A stretch of DNA of 64,000 nucleotides, from contig JAODTK010005922.1 of assembly GCA_026419785.1 (NCBI GenBank), positions 558,001 to 622,000 of the forward strand. The letters run 5' to 3'. Below are positions 35,937 to 46,699 of the stretch, one piece after another. Both the position numbers and the translations under genes were made by a program. The notes beneath the pieces are model-generated. The model was not told where the DNA came from and searched no databases. It was given only the letters and a program-made list of their open reading frames with translations. Within the stretch, counting starts at the first letter, position 1. The number at the start of each line of letters is the position of its first letter. The stretch comes from Sclerodactyla briareus (taxonomy: Eukaryota > Echinodermata > Holothuroidea > Dendrochirotida > Sclerodactylidae).

Positions 35937-36255
35937 CTAGTTAAAACCGTGAACTATAGGGCATTTATAAGCAGATCTGTTCAACACTGAAAACGAAAAA
36001 CAAATATGAAGTCCCATTTCTGGCATACCAACACCACTCCCAACCCCATTGTCAAAAATCATTCTCCCATAACATAGAGCAGAAGGCTCAGGATATTCAT
36101 CGGAGAAGCCACTATCCGGATGTATGAAAATTTTGTTTTTTTCTTCAATATCGAGTCTCTGCTCAGAGTATGTAAGATCAATAGTGTTGTCTGTTACTAA
36201 TCGAGAGCAGACGAACACATCAGGTTCAAAGAAGAACAGGCGAGGCATGATGACT
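35937..36255 (-). CDS. Candidate host exon, acidic segment, family unknown
   Basis: The minus strand is open from 36,253 to 35,937. The first ~70 residues look protein-like rather than random: MPRLFFFEPDVFVC, then SEQRLDIEEKNKIFIHPDSG and FSDEYPEPSALCYGRMIFD. An acceptor-like TTTATTGAG precedes it at about 36,265 and would join it in frame to the small exon at 36,499-36,540. I do not recognise the protein. The 3' limit of the exon is uncertain; a donor may lie near 36,040 (TTGGTATGCC), before the less protein-like last 35 codons. It could be coincidental open sequence. Confidence 0.3.
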
Positions 36256-36498
36256 TTGCCTCAATAAACATGTTATATACTTCTGGCAATGAATGCATGA
36301 CCACACTCAAATAAAACTAACACCATTTCACCATCAGACAAGGTAAATATACCATAGGTTGGCTGCCAATATACTGATTCTCCTCAACTGATACTGATGA
36401 GAGTCAGTAGTCATGATAATCATTAACATTCACCATGCTAGCAATGGATTCTGACGTAAAAAGTTTATGAGATATTATGATGATGATTCACCACTTAC

Positions 36499-36767
36499 AC
36501 ATGTATTTTTCTGGTTTACCTCGATTAAGACCAACCATATCTGCCAAAATGTAGTTCAGTAACAAACAAAATGCATATCCTAATATATGGCTTACATTTA
36601 TTTTTTCTAGTTTTTTACATTGACGTCTACTGACACTCCTCCAATCAATGGCTCATTGCAACAAGAAACATACCCAAAAAGTTCAAAGCAAGCATGTTTG
36701 GCCTGAAATACAGACAGAAAAGTACATTGAAGTTTCCCAAAAAATTACCCCATGACCTACTCTAACC
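36499..36767 (-). CDS. Candidate small exons of a host gene, minus strand
   Basis: Three pieces have consistent phase. The piece ending at 36,767 (translation ...VMIELGHFR) has a weak donor (TTTAG then GTTAGA). The piece 36,702-36,674 has a strong acceptor (TTCTGTCTGTATTTCAG) and donor (GG then GTATGT). The piece 36,540-36,499 has an acceptor (CTACATTTTGGCAG) and a consensus donor (ACATGT then GTAAGT). Joined, they would read ...GHFRPNMLALNFLDMVGL and RGKPEKYMC. The phase then continues into the open stretch at 36,253. Exons of 29 and 42 bp with a 64-bp intron are unusually small, so chance cannot be excluded. No family recognised. Confidence 0.3.
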
Positions 36768-37261
36768 TAAAGTGCCCTAACTCAATCATCACAAGGATGA
36801 TACCATCCAGATACTGGTAATCTCCCATAAGCATTCCATGAAAACTATCAGTCATGGCACAATCTGGCAGGGTCCAATCAGGAAGGAGGGGAAAAACATC
36901 AGGCTGTGACTGATGAAATTGTCTTGTAAGCTCAATCAAACACCACAATCATTAGCAAGGTTGTTGCTGGCATATTTCAGTGAACAGCCGATGTGGAGCT
37001 ATGGGGGTTTGATTAAACCGGTATCAATGTTGGGGCATGTTCCAGCAAACCTGCAATATGAGCATCATGAAAAAATGGGCAATGGGAAAGGAAACAAAGT
37101 TTGTGTTGTCTTAATTGTTCTTCAGGTTCTTGATTCATAATTTGGATCAGCTCAGAGTGAACTAAAGTATAGTCAAGATGTAATTCTATGGTGGTGACCC
37201 GATTGAACCCGAATTGTGAAGAGAAAATTGTTTGTATATTTTGTAAAAAAAAAATCCACAA
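36768..37261 (-). CDS. Possible further exon sequence of the same minus-strand gene
   Basis: Two open stretches lie upstream of the small exons: 37,261-37,013 (contains SELIQIMNQEPEEQLRQHK and CPFFHDAHIAGLLEHAP) and 36,948-36,768 (contains FPLLPDWTLPDCAMTDSFHG). A splice-acceptor-like ATGATGCTCATATTGCAG occurs at about 37,051. The composition is more protein-like than most open frames here, but no start, domain or complete splice pattern could be fixed. Confidence 0.2.
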
Positions 37262-37330
37262 TGTTAGAGGTAAGCAGGGAAGTCAAATACAGCCTTGGTC
37301 GTAGAGATCTTGTACGGTTGGCGGAGGTGG

Positions 37331-37353
37331 AGGGGGGGGGGGGGGGGGGGGGA
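37331..37353 (+). repeat. Poly(G) tract
   Basis: About 20 consecutive G flanked by GGAGG sequence. Confidence 0.9.
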
Positions 37354-37439
37354 GGCGACTATAGTCAGGCGTTGACCGGTTCCTCCTAAAGTATTTTGCT
37401 AACCAAGGCCTGTTCTCATTTATCAATAAAACCCTAGAA

Positions 37440-38095
37440 GGTGTGTCCTAATGATTGAGGAAGGCAAATTTCGCCTATCTTCAAGAAAAGTACTTTTCTC
37501 ATTCCTTTTATTACAGGCAGTGAGTCTACTAGTGATTTGAAAAAGTAATGGACAATATCAATAATTATTTGGTGGTTATTTCAAATGAGTATGATCTGAT
37601 GTGTGAGTCTCTACATGGCATTCAGAAAAATTTGTTTGTACTGTCTAATCTACTGGAATTCATGGAAGATCAACTGGTTCTATATTGAAACAAGAATATA
37701 GCTGTTTGAGATTATTTCCCTGGACTTTTCAGAAAGATCTTGACAAGGTGCTCATAAGGTCTCCTATTCAAAAATTGGGATCGCCGGCAAATTTCCCAAA
37801 CTTTATTCAAGAGTGCTTCACAACAGGATGCTGAGTTGTCATGAATATGAATGGGCATGTTTCTACCAGGCAGAAGGTCACCAGTGGTGGTCCTAAGGTC
37901 AGCTCTTGGTCTCTTATCTTTGGCCTATTTCATCAATCTCGATGATTCTGAGCAATCAAAAGTTAAATCAATTGCATTTGACACCAAGTTGCATCGCGAC
38001 AGTGACTTTGAATGGTGTGCACAATTTAGACCAATTCTCCATTATGGTCGTCCGATTGGCAAATGTTTTTTACACCGATAAAGCGAGTGATGCAT
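37440..38095 (+). mobile_element. LINE reverse-transcriptase fragment (CR1/Jockey-like), plus strand
   Basis: In shifting plus-strand frames: a palm-like segment resembling DFQKAFDKVPHKRL (seen as TFQKDLDKVLIRSPIQKLGS near 37,722-37,780), then RQKVTSGGPKVSS (near 37,870-37,910), SLAYFINLDDSEQSKVKS (near 37,915-37,970) and FDTKLHRDSDFE (near 37,975-38,010) in place of the FADDTKL catalytic box. This is a single truncated domain with substitutions in catalytic positions, so it is not functional. It lies directly after the candidate host exons. Confidence 0.8.
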
Positions 38096-38764
38096 GTGGA
38101 CAACATAATGCAACGTTATCCTTTAGTGTAATTGGTCGAGAATTTTGATGTGATAAATTCAGAAAGGAACATTTGGTATGTATTTCAATCCACATTGAAA
38201 CCTTTCAAGCAGAGTGTCGAAGCGGAAGCTGCCGAGTCACTGCCACTGCATCGGAGGCCGTTCGGTCAGCGTACTTGCCGTTGATCACCAAATGTAGCAA
38301 GTGTCAATCGACATGTTGCACACCAATACCCCGGGGATGGTCAATGAAGAAGGGTGAATCAACGTCATACATAAAGTGGACTCAAATCGTTTGTCACTTT
38401 TTAGTGGTCATCAAATGACTGGTGGTGTGTTCAATGTACAAGGATTGTATGGACCCACCTCCGACAATGACTCACAATGCCTAGGGGTTGACAACGCATA
38501 ACATGCCACTGAACAACCAATAAGAGTATGTCAGGATCCTCGCGGTGAAGGTGAAGGTTATGATGGAGCAGAGCCGTGACTGAGCAAGTCCAGAATCAGA
38601 AGCTAAAAGGCATAAGGTGGTCATTTTTTTCATTGCCAAGGGACCTTTGATCCCAAATTAGAAAAAGAATCACCCACAAAATTTCCACCTGATTTAGCTA
38701 ATCGTCAACTTGTTTCATGTTAACAAGGTTTCCAAAACACAGATAAACAGAAGCAACCTATGGA

Positions 38765-40735
38765 AGAACCAGAAAGCCAAAGGGCTCAGTGAATCATTGA
38801 CTCGTTTTGACAACCCAAGCCAGAACACAAGGACAAATGGGAGAGGAGCTAATAGGGGAAACATATCGTATGACAAATTTCACATTTTTCCCAACCAACC
38901 AATAGGGTTTCTCTTGATAAGATACTACCACACTAATTTCAAGGACGTTCAGGATTTGGCCTCTGGTGAACCCAAAACAATAGGGTTCAGTTACTCATCA
39001 TGACCCCTGACCGACCCCAAAACAATAGGGTTAATGTATCGTTATGGGGACAAACACACAATAAGTATGAGCTTCATACCATCCAGTGGGGTCAGTTATC
39101 GTGTTCACAAACCAAAAATGGGCCAAATTATTGACCTTTTCACAAATTTTTATTTTGCACGAAAATTCACCCCCGAACCTATACCAGAAACAATAGGGTT
39201 ACTGTACTCCTAAGAAAGTACACACCAAATTAGAACCTGATCAGACCAACATCCTGGACTTATCGTGGTCACAAGGTTTTCAGACTTTGACCTCTCTTGA
39301 CCTCAGAGACCTCTGACCTGACCCAAAAACAGATGAGGTTCATGTACTGATCATGGAAACACACACATTACCAAGTATGAGCTTCATCCAACCAGGTGGG
39401 GTCAAGTATCGTTGTTCACGAGCCGAAATGGGCCAAAAATATGACTTTTCACAAATTACATTGTTCACCAAAATGCACCAATGACCTATACCGAAAACAA
39501 TAGGTTCCTGTACTCCCCAAAGGAAGCTACACACCCCAAATTTGAACCTGATTCAGATTGACCATTCTGGAAAATTATCATGTTCAAAAGGCTTTCAGAT
39601 TTGACCTCTTGTGACCTCAGGATGACCGTTGACCTGGACCTCAAAACAATAGGGTTCATGTACTCACCATGGGGGGCACACACATTACCAAGTATGAGCT
39701 TCATCCATCCAGGTGGGCAGTTACATGTTCACAAGCCGAACAATGGGCCAAAAATATGACCTTTTCATAATTTTTCTATTTTCACAAAAATGCACCCTGA
39801 CCTATACCAGGAAACGAAACAATAGGGTTCCTTGTACTCCCCATAAGAAGCTACCCACCAAATTTGAACTGATCGACCAACCATTCTGGACTTATCGGTT
39901 CACAAGGTGTGTTCAGACTTGACCTCTGGTGAACCTCAGATGACCTCTGACCTGACCTCAAAACAATAGGGTTCCATGAAATATCATGGGGACACACCAA
40001 ACTAAAGTTTAGAGGCTTCATCCATCCAGGGGGGTCACGTTTATCATGTTCACAAGCCAAAATGGCAAATTATTAACTTTTCCAAATTTCTTTTTTGACT
40101 AAAATTCACCCCCGACCTATACCAAAAACAAATAGGTTCCGTACTCCCCATAAGAAAGCTACACACCAAATTTGAACGATCAGACCAACCTTGGACTTAC
40201 GTGTTCACAAGGTTTTCAGGGACTTTGACCTCTGGTGACCTCAGAGACCTCTGGACCTGACCCCAAAACAATAGGGTTCCTGTACTCATCATGGGGAACA
40301 CACATACAGGTAGGAACTTCATCATCCATGTGGGTATCAGTATCGTGTTCACAAGCCAAATTGGCCAAATTATGACTTTTCACAAATTTCATTTTAGGCT
40401 AAAAGTCACCCGGACCTATCCCAAAACAATAGGGTCTGTACTCCCCATAAGAAAGCTACACACCAAATTTGAACCCTATAGACCCCCCAAACCATCTGGA
40501 CTTATCGTGTCACAGGGTTTTCAGACTATGACCTTTGGTGACCATCAGATGACTCTGACCTGCCCAAAACAATAGGGTTCTGTACTCATCATGGGGAACA
40601 CACTACCACATATGAGCTTATCCATCCAGGTGGGGTCGGAAGGTTGTAGTAATTGTGTTACAATGCCAGCGGTACATTACACACAAACATACATACACAC
40701 ACACACACACGCACACACACACACACACACACAAC
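38765..40735 (+). mobile_element. Dispersed element with internal 312-bp dimers and CA tail, copy 1
   Basis: The head (38,768; GAAAGCCAAAGGGCTCAGTG) is followed by a tandem array in which an AACAATAGGGTT box recurs at about 38,976, 39,020, 39,190, 39,330, 39,497, 39,646, 39,821, 39,963, 40,130, 40,266, 40,424 and 40,566. Spacings alternate between ~165 and ~145 bp, so the true unit is a ~312-bp dimer. One half carries GGGAACACAC...AGTATGAGCTTCATCCATCC, the other CCCCATAAGAAGCTACACACC. The array ends in a CA repeat (40,690-40,733). The same head-unit-CA order occurs at 58,305-58,680, which argues for one mobile family rather than a plain satellite. No protein encoded. Confidence 0.7.
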
Positions 40736-40784
40736 ACTGTACAATTGGACGCCATAGATTCTATGACCGTCAGGAATATCGAAA

Positions 40785-41460
40785 AGCATGTTGACCATTT
40801 GCCCCAGAAAATGATCTTTTGGGGGTTAAAATAACACCCCATCGGCCACAGCCTCCATTCCTGAACATCCATTGCACCATCAGTCACTGATGAAATTTGA
40901 CCGCATGTGATAATTATCCAAACTGATCTGTAGTAAGAGAGCATATTGACCAATTGACCCCCAGAATAGCCCCTTGTGGTCAAAATAACCCCTTAAGATG
41001 ACCACTGATCCCATATCATGCCAGATCGCCACTCCAGAAATGCCCCTTTGGAGTAAAAATTACCCTTCTTTAGGCGACCATTGACCCCAGATTCCAAAAA
41101 AAACATTGCACAATTGGTCAGTGATGACGCATGAACACCTTGTACCTATCCTTTTTCAACTCCCTTTTTAGTTGGAGCTAGCTCCAAAAGAAGGACATTT
41201 TATGCCCGAAGCGTATGGCGGCTTGTAGGAGCAGCAGCCTCAGCAATCCGCTTTCTAATATGGCAAGACAAAAATAACCTCTGACAGGTCAAATGGCTCC
41301 TCGGTAACTACTGACCCACAAATTCCCTGACCACATCCATACGCACGCACATGTCATCTCACCAATAACCATTAATATCCAACACCGTCTAAAGGGAGAA
41401 GAAGCATTTTGACCAATAACCCCCAAAGCTGTTGCCTGAAGACCTTTCAATTGTCATCAT
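40785..41460 (+). repeat. Degenerate tandem repeat with GACCAATTGACCCC boxes
   Basis: Recurring words TTGACCATTTGCCCC, TTGACCAATTGACCCC, ACCATTGACCCC and TTGACCAATAACCCC (about 40,790, 40,948, 41,078 and 41,409), each followed or preceded by AAAATAACCCC-like sequence. Unit length is irregular (80-160 bp). Origin unknown. Confidence 0.5.
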
Positions 41461-41576
41461 CATGAGTTTGATCAAAACCTACTCAGACCTGTAGACACAC
41501 ACCTGGGACATATTTTTAGAAGGTATTCCACTGCTCATAGATGACCCTTCCAATTGGTTGAGGTTACCTGCAATCT

Positions 41577-41604
41577 GGGGGGGGGGGGGGGGGGGGGGGG
41601 GGGG
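41577..41604 (+). repeat. Poly(G) tract (28 bp)
   Basis: Twenty-eight consecutive G. Confidence 0.95.
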
Positions 41605-42003
41605 AAATTTGCTTGAACATCCTGTCGTGGAAAATGTGTTCAATTTCAGCCATCTTGTTTTCAGCCATTGGTTATTTGAAGTGTTAGGTAAAAGGCCAGT
41701 TGGATTTCAGCCTTGGTATGGAAGGGAGGGGCAACATGAATCGTGTTCCAATAATTTTCCTTGTGCCTTCCCCTAGTTTCACCGCACTTGCGATGAGGCG
41801 ATGGAAAACCATACTCGCTAAAATCTGACAATTTATTGTGCATGCCATTGGGCCTACGATATTATAAATGTAAAGGGACAAAACAGAAACCAGAGTAATG
41901 CAGCCTGACAATGTTTGCATTTTGCGACTCCTCAACATGACATTTAGGAAATCTTCTTATCAAATGAACTGCAACTGGAGACTTTTTACTGATGATAACA
42001 GTC

Positions 42004-42126
42004 GGTAGATAACGGAATGAGGCGCAGGCGAGTTCGGTATTAATCTAATTCAGCAGTTGGGACTGTTTATGAAACTGTAAAAGTCAACCTGCTGTAGTTT
42101 ATATTATCCCTTTCTCCAACCCGCAA
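42004..42126 (+). repeat. Dispersed repeat (partner at 21,425-21,552)
   Basis: Co-linear with the 21.4-kb copy in the same orientation; ordered shared words GGTATTAATCTAA, GGGACTGTTT, GTAAAAGTC, CTGCTGTAGTTTATA. Confidence 0.6.
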
Positions 42127-42945
42127 ATCAAGAAGTACCCAAAAGATTAGAGATACCTATGACTCTGTAATAGAACTGATGAGAGCTTCAAATGTTGCCC
42201 ATGGGGCTCTGCTATGGGCGACCATCATACAGGTATACCATACGGGTAGGCTGGAATTGGTCCTTTTCACCATGTACATGTGTCCTACTATCACTGCAAT
42301 ATCATACCTGCCTACGAAAACCGTACGAGTTTGTACAGAAATATATACTTAGTGCCACACCTGAGCCAGCAATATCACAAAGTAACATACTGTACGACAC
42401 TGAGGTATAGTCTCAGGTATACCAGGCACCTCCAAAGTAATAATAATATCCCCCGCATGCTATATAGTCCACTTTCCCAACGTTGTAGCCTATGCGTACC
42501 ATATACCCTGCGAATCCACCAACACCACAGAACGACTATTTACTCAATTCTGGAGACTCATCACCATACGGGCCATGACCCTTCCTCTGTGGTTGCTCAA
42601 TGTTTTGGTATTTTTGTGATTCTCATGAAGTTCTCTCTCTTGATCAATGTCCGGAGGCGGGTCTTCTATCCGCCCAAACTCTATGGTATGTTGCCATACT
42701 CTCTCAGGAAGGGAACATATCCATGCGAAGTGCGAAGTCTTTAACGAATCCAACCCACCCTGTCAAAGAAAGAGAAGATTGATTTCTGAATGAGGTATAC
42801 ACATGCAGTGAATGCTGCTTACGTGTACAACTGTGTACATCATAGCTATGTCCATTCATTCATTCATATGTAAAATTATTTAGAACTCATAGACTTTTCG
42901 GATGCCGCATATTAGCCCGTCGGGAGAGCTCCAATAATCTATGCA
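42127..42945. other. Unassigned sequence
   Basis: The plus strand is open for 154 codons at 42,280-42,744, but the translation shows no domain and the reverse strand is open over part of the same stretch. I do not support a gene here. Confidence 0.25.
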
Positions 42946-43033
42946 TTGCAATTTCAGTTTCATTCTAAGCCCGAGGTCTTTGGGACGAACATGTCCTCTG
43001 TTTTTTTTTTTGTTTTTTTTGCAATGCCTTCAG

Positions 43034-43156
43034 ACGAAGCATATCTCCTAATGTCTTGCTGCCCCATGTATGTTGAGGAGAACCCATTTAAGGTAGTGAG
43101 TAACAATATGACAGTCCCAACTGTAACGGAAAAGAAGCACTTTGGAAAGCACAAAT
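43034..43156 (+). CDS. Candidate host exon, family unknown
   Basis: The 123-bp segment is open in only one frame. It is preceded by a long T-rich tract and GCAATGCCTTCAG (acceptor) and followed by the consensus donor GTAAGT at 43,157. The translation contains AYLLMSCCPMYVEENPFK, then VVSNNMTVPTVTEKKHFGKH. No family recognised. It ends with one base of a split codon, which does not match the phase of the next candidate at 43,413, so a small exon may lie between them or one call is wrong. Surrounding DNA lacks obvious transposon motifs. Confidence 0.4.
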
Positions 43157-43412
43157 GTAAGTACAGCGAACTTTTTTTCTTTCTAGGAGGATGATACCGC
43201 TACAATGGGGGGGTGAACCATGGAGCATTATATTAACTGGAGGATATTAATTTGCCCTATTCAAAGTCCCATCAGAGACCATAATCTCAAAGTGAGGAGG
43301 CACCCTAGTGTGTGAAACTTTGATAAACCACATTGAATTTGTTTACTCTCTATCTGTCTGTGTATGCCAAAGTGTAAGATTCTGGCACAGCTTCTGTTCG
43401 TTTATGCTGCAG

Positions 43413-43495
43413 GCCGAGTCATTCGGAGGCACAGAAACACATAATTATTTTGAAGATATAAATCTATTGCTTCAGGCAGACCACCATCTTCAGGC
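43413..43495 (+). CDS. Candidate host exon, family unknown
   Basis: An 83-bp open segment lies between the acceptor TTCGTTTATGCTGCAG and the perfect donor GTGAGT at 43,496. The translation reads AESFGGTETHNYFEDI then NLLLQADHHLQ. It lies 256 bp downstream of the other candidate exon on the same strand, but the open phases do not join directly. Function unknown. Confidence 0.4.
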
Positions 43496-43499
43496 GTGA

Positions 43500-44500
43500 G
43501 TTTAGCATCACAAATTAACTAGAGCCTAATTAATGCCTTAAGCTCGAAACAGAGGAGGCTGTCAAGCAGAGCATATTCTAATTTACTGACAAAATGCGTA
43601 ATCAATGTTGCCCAATCCATGTCACTATAACACTACTGCCAGTGAGGGCGCTGTTGGGGCTAGCACACGTTGCTCCACACTGACTTCTGCTCTGCATCCG
43701 GAGCTGCAGTACAGCATGTCCGGGGCTTGGGTGAACCTATGGACTGAGCCTGTCAGTATAAAATCTTGCCAGATGTCATGGGTGGGGTGGGGTGCAAAGT
43801 ATAATTATGGGGTGAGTTGAGGCAGTGCTCTTCCAAGTTTTTATCCTTGTCGGGATAAAAACTAGAGGAAATACTAAAAGGACCCTTACTGACTTGACTA
43901 GCCAAACATAAAAAAAAAAACATTTCCGAGATTGAGGTTCGGACATTGAACGACAAAGAATTACGTTATACAACTAACAAACAAGCTGTTTTCGACATTG
44001 AGTGGACTATGATAATAAGAGACATCATGTTAGGATATGATCAGACGATCATTTTCCCCACCTCATCTAAAGAGCAATTCAAACCCACCCAATTTTTTTT
44101 TCATGAAACTTCAACAGATAATTGTCCCCTCTAACATCTCCCCAATCGGCCAATTTAATGTTAAAAACAATGCATCAACTCGCGAGGGGATGTCCTGAAA
44201 AACATTTGACGGATACACCCTCCACTCCCTCTAATGGCCTGAGCCTTATTGGAGATTTTATTACCGGGGCAGTAGAAGCTCACATCTCTCAAGAAGGCAT
44301 TAATACCCCCCCACATGTCGTCTCTTGCAGAATGACATGTCGCCACTAGGTCCTCCAGCTCCTTTCCCCCCCCCCCCCCCCCACCACCTTTATGTATAGT
44401 TAATTGTGGAGAGATATCTAGCTGCAGTCGTCTGAGAGCGTTAGCACCAATTACTCTACTAATGGGCCTGAACTTATCAGGATTTCCGCAAAAACGTTAC
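43500..44500. other. Unassigned sequence
   Basis: Contains the CCAGTGAGGGCGCTGTT word (43,630-43,646), an A run (43,911-43,921) and a C run (44,367-44,382). No gene supported. Confidence 0.35.
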
Positions 44501-45279
44501 CTCACATTTATATCAATGTCCCAAATCTCTGGAACATTTTGGGACTGAAGGTGAACCCTTCCACAACTACTTTCCTGGAAATCAACACACTTTTCAAAAT
44601 TTGCTTGAATTATTCAAATCAGACACGTTGAATGACCTAGAGTGACCCTATATCTTTAACAATTGTAACTCAAAGTGAACCTTCCTCCCCACCAGATTTC
44701 ATGAAATTCAACACCCTCAAGAATTTCACAGAAATCATGCAATCAGTTCACTGAATGACCTCCGTTAACGATTATCATTTCAGTCATGTTTTTCACAGTC
44801 ATGCCTAAACAAACCCTCTCCATTTGATCATAATCTCCCGCCAATCCCTTGCCCCTGTCTCACATCTCTCGCTATCTTGAGTCTATCTGTTCCTGGACTT
44901 CCAAATTGTCAACGGGACCCCCCACATAAACTCCATGGTGGTAATGCACCAAGTCATTGACCTTTCTTTGTGTGCACTCTGCACCATTCCCCACCCCCCC
45001 CCCAAGTTGCAAGATGCTAACCTATAACTCTATGGTCGTCCAACTTGTACACGCATGCCTAAGTATGTCTCTCCTTACCCAGTCACTGGCAAGAAAACTT
45101 GAAATGGTCCAAATCAGCTGGGAGATTTGTTAGCAGGCATTTCTCTGCACACCAGGGTGGACTATGTCCCCCTACACATGTAATGTCCTCCCCCAAAATG
45201 TAAAGCGTTTAGTGACATAATGTCCCCCTAAAATGGATACTCTTGAGCCCGGAGAGATTGTTACAAAATCCTCAGCCAT

Positions 45280-45510
45280 ATAATTGATTGTTCCCACACA
45301 GTTATATTCCTTCGCACTACTATCGAACACTAGGTCCACACTCTCATGTCCTTCAAACGAAAACTGGTCTTTCATTTGATGCCTTTGGGAGCTCGTATTT
45401 TCCGAGGAGCCTGCGTGAATGGGACAAGACCTCCCCCCAAACCGGGCTGGTCTGGTTATTGGAGATTCACGAGGGCAGTGAACACTATTTATGTCAATAC
45501 TCAATAGTAT
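45280..45510 (+). mobile_element. LINE C-terminal fragment, plus strand
   Basis: The plus-strand translation near 45,290-45,450 reads HSYIPSHYYRTLGPHSHVL, then DAFGSSYFPRSLREWDKT. This matches the R-x-RGH...(S/N)FFPR(T/S)(I/V)xxWN pattern at the very C-terminus of many LINE reverse transcriptases. No upstream catalytic domain is visible, and the opposite strand is also open but carries no motif. Confidence 0.65.
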
Positions 45511-45589
45511 GATCCTCTTGGCGTACGTACTATCCTCCATCACCAAATGCCATTTGCGGGCACCTCAAGAATATTTTGATTGAAGAATG

Positions 45590-45835
45590 AAAATGGAGAT
45601 TAATAAAAGTTCAGGACTGCAAGTAGACCATAATTTATTTACCAAGTTTTTTCTGAAAATCTGCCAAATTTTACATATTATGCAATTAGATGACCTAGTC
45701 AATAACTCATGATGAACCAATCTGATTCAGTTTCATCTTCCTTATATCCTGTACTATGTGCGAAATCAATCACCATAGCACTACGGTTCGCCCTAATCTG
45801 CCAACGAACCTGAACAATTAACTTATTATTTATGA
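45590..45835 (+). repeat. Decayed interspersed repeat related to 29.8-30.3 kb
   Basis: Shares ATTATGCAATTAGA, ATAGCACTACGGTTCG and TAATCTGCCAACGA-like words with 29,890-30,300. Immediately precedes a minus-strand LINE 3' end. Confidence 0.35.
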
Positions 45836-46400
45836 TTATTATTATTCAAACTTATTGACGTGCCCTATTCAAAATAATGCCCTATGGCTTTGTAAAATTG
45901 GACATAAGAGACTTGAAAAATACAAAAATATAAATCAATCAAACGCTTAAGTAAAAATGCGGACCTGAAAAAATATAGCTTCACCTTTACTTTCCTTTAA
46001 ACTTTCGACCTTTTGGCACCTATTAGCATCAAGAGGCAGCTTGCTCCATAATATTGACACACATCCGTCAAACGGCCACTGTTCATACTTCACCTTTGGA
46101 CTACAAGTAGTGCACTGAAGACTTGTGAAATGGGGAGACTATTTGGCTGGTTATCCTCGAAGTGGCTCCTATGTACCCGGAGCCAGGCCTTGAGGGTTTT
46201 GTAGTGTACAGAAGGACTTTTGAACTGCGACCTGTAATTGTAGCGTTCAGCATGTCAATCCTCTGCAGTGGGCGTGTCATGCTCGTTCCGCCGGCTACCG
46301 TGTGACCATACTGCGCACACTTCTGCACGCGTTTGCAGACGATTGATAGTGTATTTGACAACTCAGAAAAGTAAAGCACTAACCATATTCAAACGTGCTG
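45836..46400 (-). mobile_element. LINE 3' fragment, minus strand
   Basis: The minus-strand reading contains CVSILWSKLPLDANRCQKVE then SLKESKGEAIFF (near 46,070-45,970), corresponding to the (V/A)-x-xLWNSLP...S...FKSKLK ending of L2/CR1-like LINEs. The upstream part (46,400-46,120) is open but diverged. It ends at an ATTATTATTCAAAC simple-repeat tail near 45,838. Truncated and frame-broken. Confidence 0.6.
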
Positions 46401-46690
46401 ATCATCATGTCCGGACTCAGACCAATTACAAAAAAAGGCTAAGTATCCCACATATTTATGACTTTCCTGTCCCAAATCTTACTTCAGACGGTGTCCACAT
46501 TCACACTATAATATCTTCTTACGACGTCGACAAACAATTCCCTATGGGCTTTTACCAGATCCACGTTAGAAATCCTGCTAACGAGGAATGTGACATACAC
46601 ACAGACCATACTAATCTAAGTGATCGCTGAGTCTCCTTTCATGAACCTCTGGTTTCATGTGAGACCAAGAAGGGGTTCCACAGAATTGGT
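46401..46690. other. Unassigned sequence
   Basis: Nothing recognised. Confidence 0.3.
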
Positions 46691-46699
46691 GTGCGATGG

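Noticed and set aside
36607-36702. Tubulin-tyrosine-ligase-like end (AKHACFELFG) with a stop and AATAAA nearby
   Set aside because: The expected downstream D-x-x-ID...KPWL-x-EVN region is absent in all frames, so the similarity is limited to about ten residues.
36768-36948. Possible Harbinger-type transposase (FHGMLMGDYQYLDG resembles the G-x-LLGD-x-GYP region)
   Set aside because: Only one short motif, with the key GYP missing and no supporting upstream motifs.
26069-40733. Direct repeats in ACAT and CA tracts as possible CRISPR-like arrays
   Set aside because: These are plain microsatellites with no spacers, and the genome is eukaryotic.
42280-42744. 154-codon open frame on the plus strand
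   Set aside because: No recognised domain; the opposite strand is open over part of the same stretch; composition looks random.
45172-45546. 124-codon open frame on the minus strand
   Set aside because: It is the shadow of a plus-strand LINE C-terminus, which carries the recognisable motif.
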